DNA from: Haplomitrium mnioides | Taxonomy: Eukaryota > Marchantiophyta > Haplomitriopsida > Calobryales | Assembly: GCA_049999725.1 (NCBI GenBank) | Contig: JBNGIS010017779.1 | Location: 1-24,636 of the forward strand | Direction of reading: 5' to 3' | DNA length: 24,636 nucleotides | Part shown: positions 23,862 to 24,636 of the stretch, piece by piece | Position numbering within the stretch: position 1 is the first letter of the stretch | Layout: the number at the start of each line of letters is the position of its first letter | Made by a program: the position numbers and the translations under genes | The notes under the pieces: generated by a model | Told to the model about the DNA's origin: nothing | The model's database searches: none | Seen by the model: only the letters and a program-made list of their open reading frames with translations

Positions 23862-24481
23862 GGACAAAAACAATATACATCATTCTGGTGGTCCCAGAAT
23901 CGCACATGCCCATGAGTATTGGACGGTAGGCTATTGGACAAAGGAAGGAAAGAAGAGCATGTGTCATTTCAATTTGCAGGCTTCTTCTGCGACCGGCCTT
24001 CCTCGGCAGCCTATGCGGAGTGTTTTTTAGCTGCCCTGCAGTTTTTGCAAAGCTTAAACATCCATGAGATGATGCTCGTGTGAATGTTTATTAGAAGCTG
24101 CAGGCTCTGTACAATTTTTTTATCGACCATTTATCAACAAAGCAGGATTGGATCTTTGATCTCTGCTCTGGATCTAGCACATGCCTTATTTGTGCTCTTA
24201 AGATGATGCGAAACTGCATCGCCGTGGAATATAATAGACGTTAGTCTATTTATATTCTTCAGAGGGTTTTGGAGATGGCTTCTTTGCCATCCGATGTGAC
24301 TGAGTCACAGATAGTTTTTGCTTACCACAAGAAACTTGTTCCTCTTGGTACTACAAGTGCTTCTGGTGACTTTGTTGTAATATTGAGGACTGGAAAGTCT
24401 CGACAGGATTCTCTAGCGGCTGCAGATGCTCAGCTTGTAGATTTAGATGAGACAGCTTCTCCCAAAGAGGAGAGAGTTTGA
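23862..24481 (+). pseudogene. Exon 4: methyltransferase C-terminal half with motifs X and I
   Basis: The frame reads DKNNIHHSGGPRIAHAHEYW then TVGYWTKEG, matching the W-x-K through H-E-Y segment of amino-methyltransferases. A frameshift at six Ts (24023-24028) leads to the frame holding RVNVY, stop 24092, KLQALYNFFIDHLS (motif X-like), then DWIFDLCSGSSTCLICALKM (motif I, F-D-x-x-x-G-S, the S-adenosylmethionine loop, 24155-24190), then RNCIAVEYN (motif II-like acidic end of the next strand). Other stops in this frame are at 24065 and 24242. The tail (about 70 codons from 24269) ends in an acidic Ser/Asp/Glu-rich stretch with TGA at 24479-24481. Motif IV preceding X and I defines the beta arrangement. 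Confidence 0.68.
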
Positions 24482-24508
24482 GGACGTCTTTGTACACTTT
24501 GCATCAAT

Positions 24509-24514
24509 AATAAA
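24509..24514 (+). terminator. Poly(A) signal AATAAA
   Basis: AATAAA lies 28 bases after the final stop codon and is followed by a T-rich stretch, a typical eukaryotic 3' end arrangement. It sits about 80 bases inside the right inverted repeat. Confidence 0.5.
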
Positions 24515-24593
24515 ATTTATTTTTTCCAAATCTTTTTTTGCCAAAGTTTTATCTTGTTGCTCTTTCAATCTATTACAAGTCTTTTCATCACGA

Positions 24594-24636
24594 TTCAGTT
24601 TATTGCGCCTAAGAATAAGTTGACCCAATTAATAGT
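24594..24636 (-). repeat. Right terminal inverted repeat (43 bp, reaches the window edge)
   Basis: Read on the minus strand it begins ACTATTAATTGGGTCAACTT. It pairs with 20578-20620 with three mismatches. Homology stops sharply on the inner side: AG follows on the left and TC on the right. It cannot be followed outward because the window ends, so the true repeat may be longer. Confidence 0.85.

Larger units (their letters stand above)
20785..24481 (+). pseudogene. Decayed four-exon gene: N-terminal region, ParB-like domain, beta-class DNA amino-methyltransferase
   Basis: Inferred exons are 20785 to about 21120, 21510-22976, 23354-23760 and 23862-24481, about 940 codons in total. Domain order is an unknown N-terminus, a Lys-rich linker, a ParB/sulfiredoxin-fold-like domain, an unknown middle region, and a methyltransferase with motif IV before motifs X and I. 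The family would bind DNA and transfer a methyl group from S-adenosylmethionine to the exocyclic amine of adenine (N6) or cytosine (N4); which base cannot be told here. Lesions seen are stops at 21624, 22271, 22502, 22595, 22743, 23501, 24065, 24092 and 24242, frameshifts at homopolymer runs 21726-21733, 22641-22647 and 24023-24028, and an AT instead of GT donor at 23761. With this many lesions the copy cannot make the full protein, although the frameshifts alone could be sequencing errors. Confidence 0.8.
20578..24636 (+). mobile_element. Candidate DNA transposon with terminal inverted repeats carrying a ParB-methyltransferase pseudogene
   Basis: This 4.06-kb segment is delimited by 43-bp inverted repeats and contains a single four-exon gene in the forward direction with its own poly(A) signal. 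Structure seen: left inverted repeat, T-rich leader, start codon at 20785, four exons, stop at 24479, AATAAA at 24509, right inverted repeat. No transposase, integrase or reverse transcriptase motif was recognised, so the element would be either non-autonomous or mobilised by the unrecognised parts of its own protein. The right repeat stops exactly at the window end, so the real terminus and any target-site duplication cannot be seen. Alternatively, the inverted repeat could be a chance pair of dispersed repeats flanking a gene-family copy. Confidence 0.6.

Noticed and set aside
20578-24636. LTR retrotransposon
   Set aside because: The terminal repeats are inverted, not direct, and no gag, protease, reverse transcriptase or integrase motifs were seen.
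1-24636. tRNA or rRNA genes
   Set aside because: No cloverleaf-compatible A/B box pairs or conserved rRNA segments were noticed on either strand by eye; a covariance-model scan was not possible.

Overview
The window looks like repeat-rich nuclear DNA of a eukaryote. The evidence is a satellite array of about 19 kb, plus a decayed gene with spliceosomal-type introns (a GT donor, polypyrimidine tracts before AG acceptors), an ACAATGGC start context and an AATAAA signal. A land plant is the best guess; a seed-free lineage (fern, lycophyte or bryophyte) is possible but is not shown by the sequence. No rRNA, tRNA, CRISPR array or prokaryote-style operon was seen.

Layout. Bases 1-645 are AT-rich flank with weak ~107-bp periodicity and no convincing gene. 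Bases 646-19845 are a tandem satellite with a 93-bp monomer, roughly 200 copies, all in one orientation except for one 61-bp inverted segment near 16.1-16.3 kb. Its left edge (646-3726) is a higher-order repeat alternating 269-bp and 407-bp blocks. The rest is mostly plain 93-bp monomers in diverged subfamilies, with a recurring three-monomer cassette. Bases 19846-20185 are AT-rich single-copy-looking DNA, followed by a 37-bp tandem repeat (about 20190-20515).

Bases 20578-24636 are flanked by a 43-bp inverted repeat (40 of 43 positions match), and the right copy ends exactly at the window edge. Inside lies one four-exon gene, now a pseudogene (20785-24481). Read across exons it encodes an unrecognised N-terminal region, a Lys-rich linker, a ParB/sulfiredoxin-fold-like domain, an unrecognised middle region, and a beta-class DNA amino-methyltransferase (motif IV, D-I-P-Y, upstream of motif X and motif I). 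ParB fused to an N4-cytosine/N6-adenine methylase is a familiar phage and bacterial architecture. Finding it split by introns and enclosed by terminal inverted repeats suggests a bacterial-type DNA-modification gene captured by, or turned into, a eukaryotic mobile element. Two introns carry arrays of the same 24-bp palindromic minisatellite.

Condition. This gene copy carries nine in-frame stops, three homopolymer frameshifts and one GT-to-AT splice donor, so it is probably a dead copy of a family whose intact members would lie elsewhere. A 100-N assembly gap lies in intron 2. No transposase is visible, so how the element would move is unknown.
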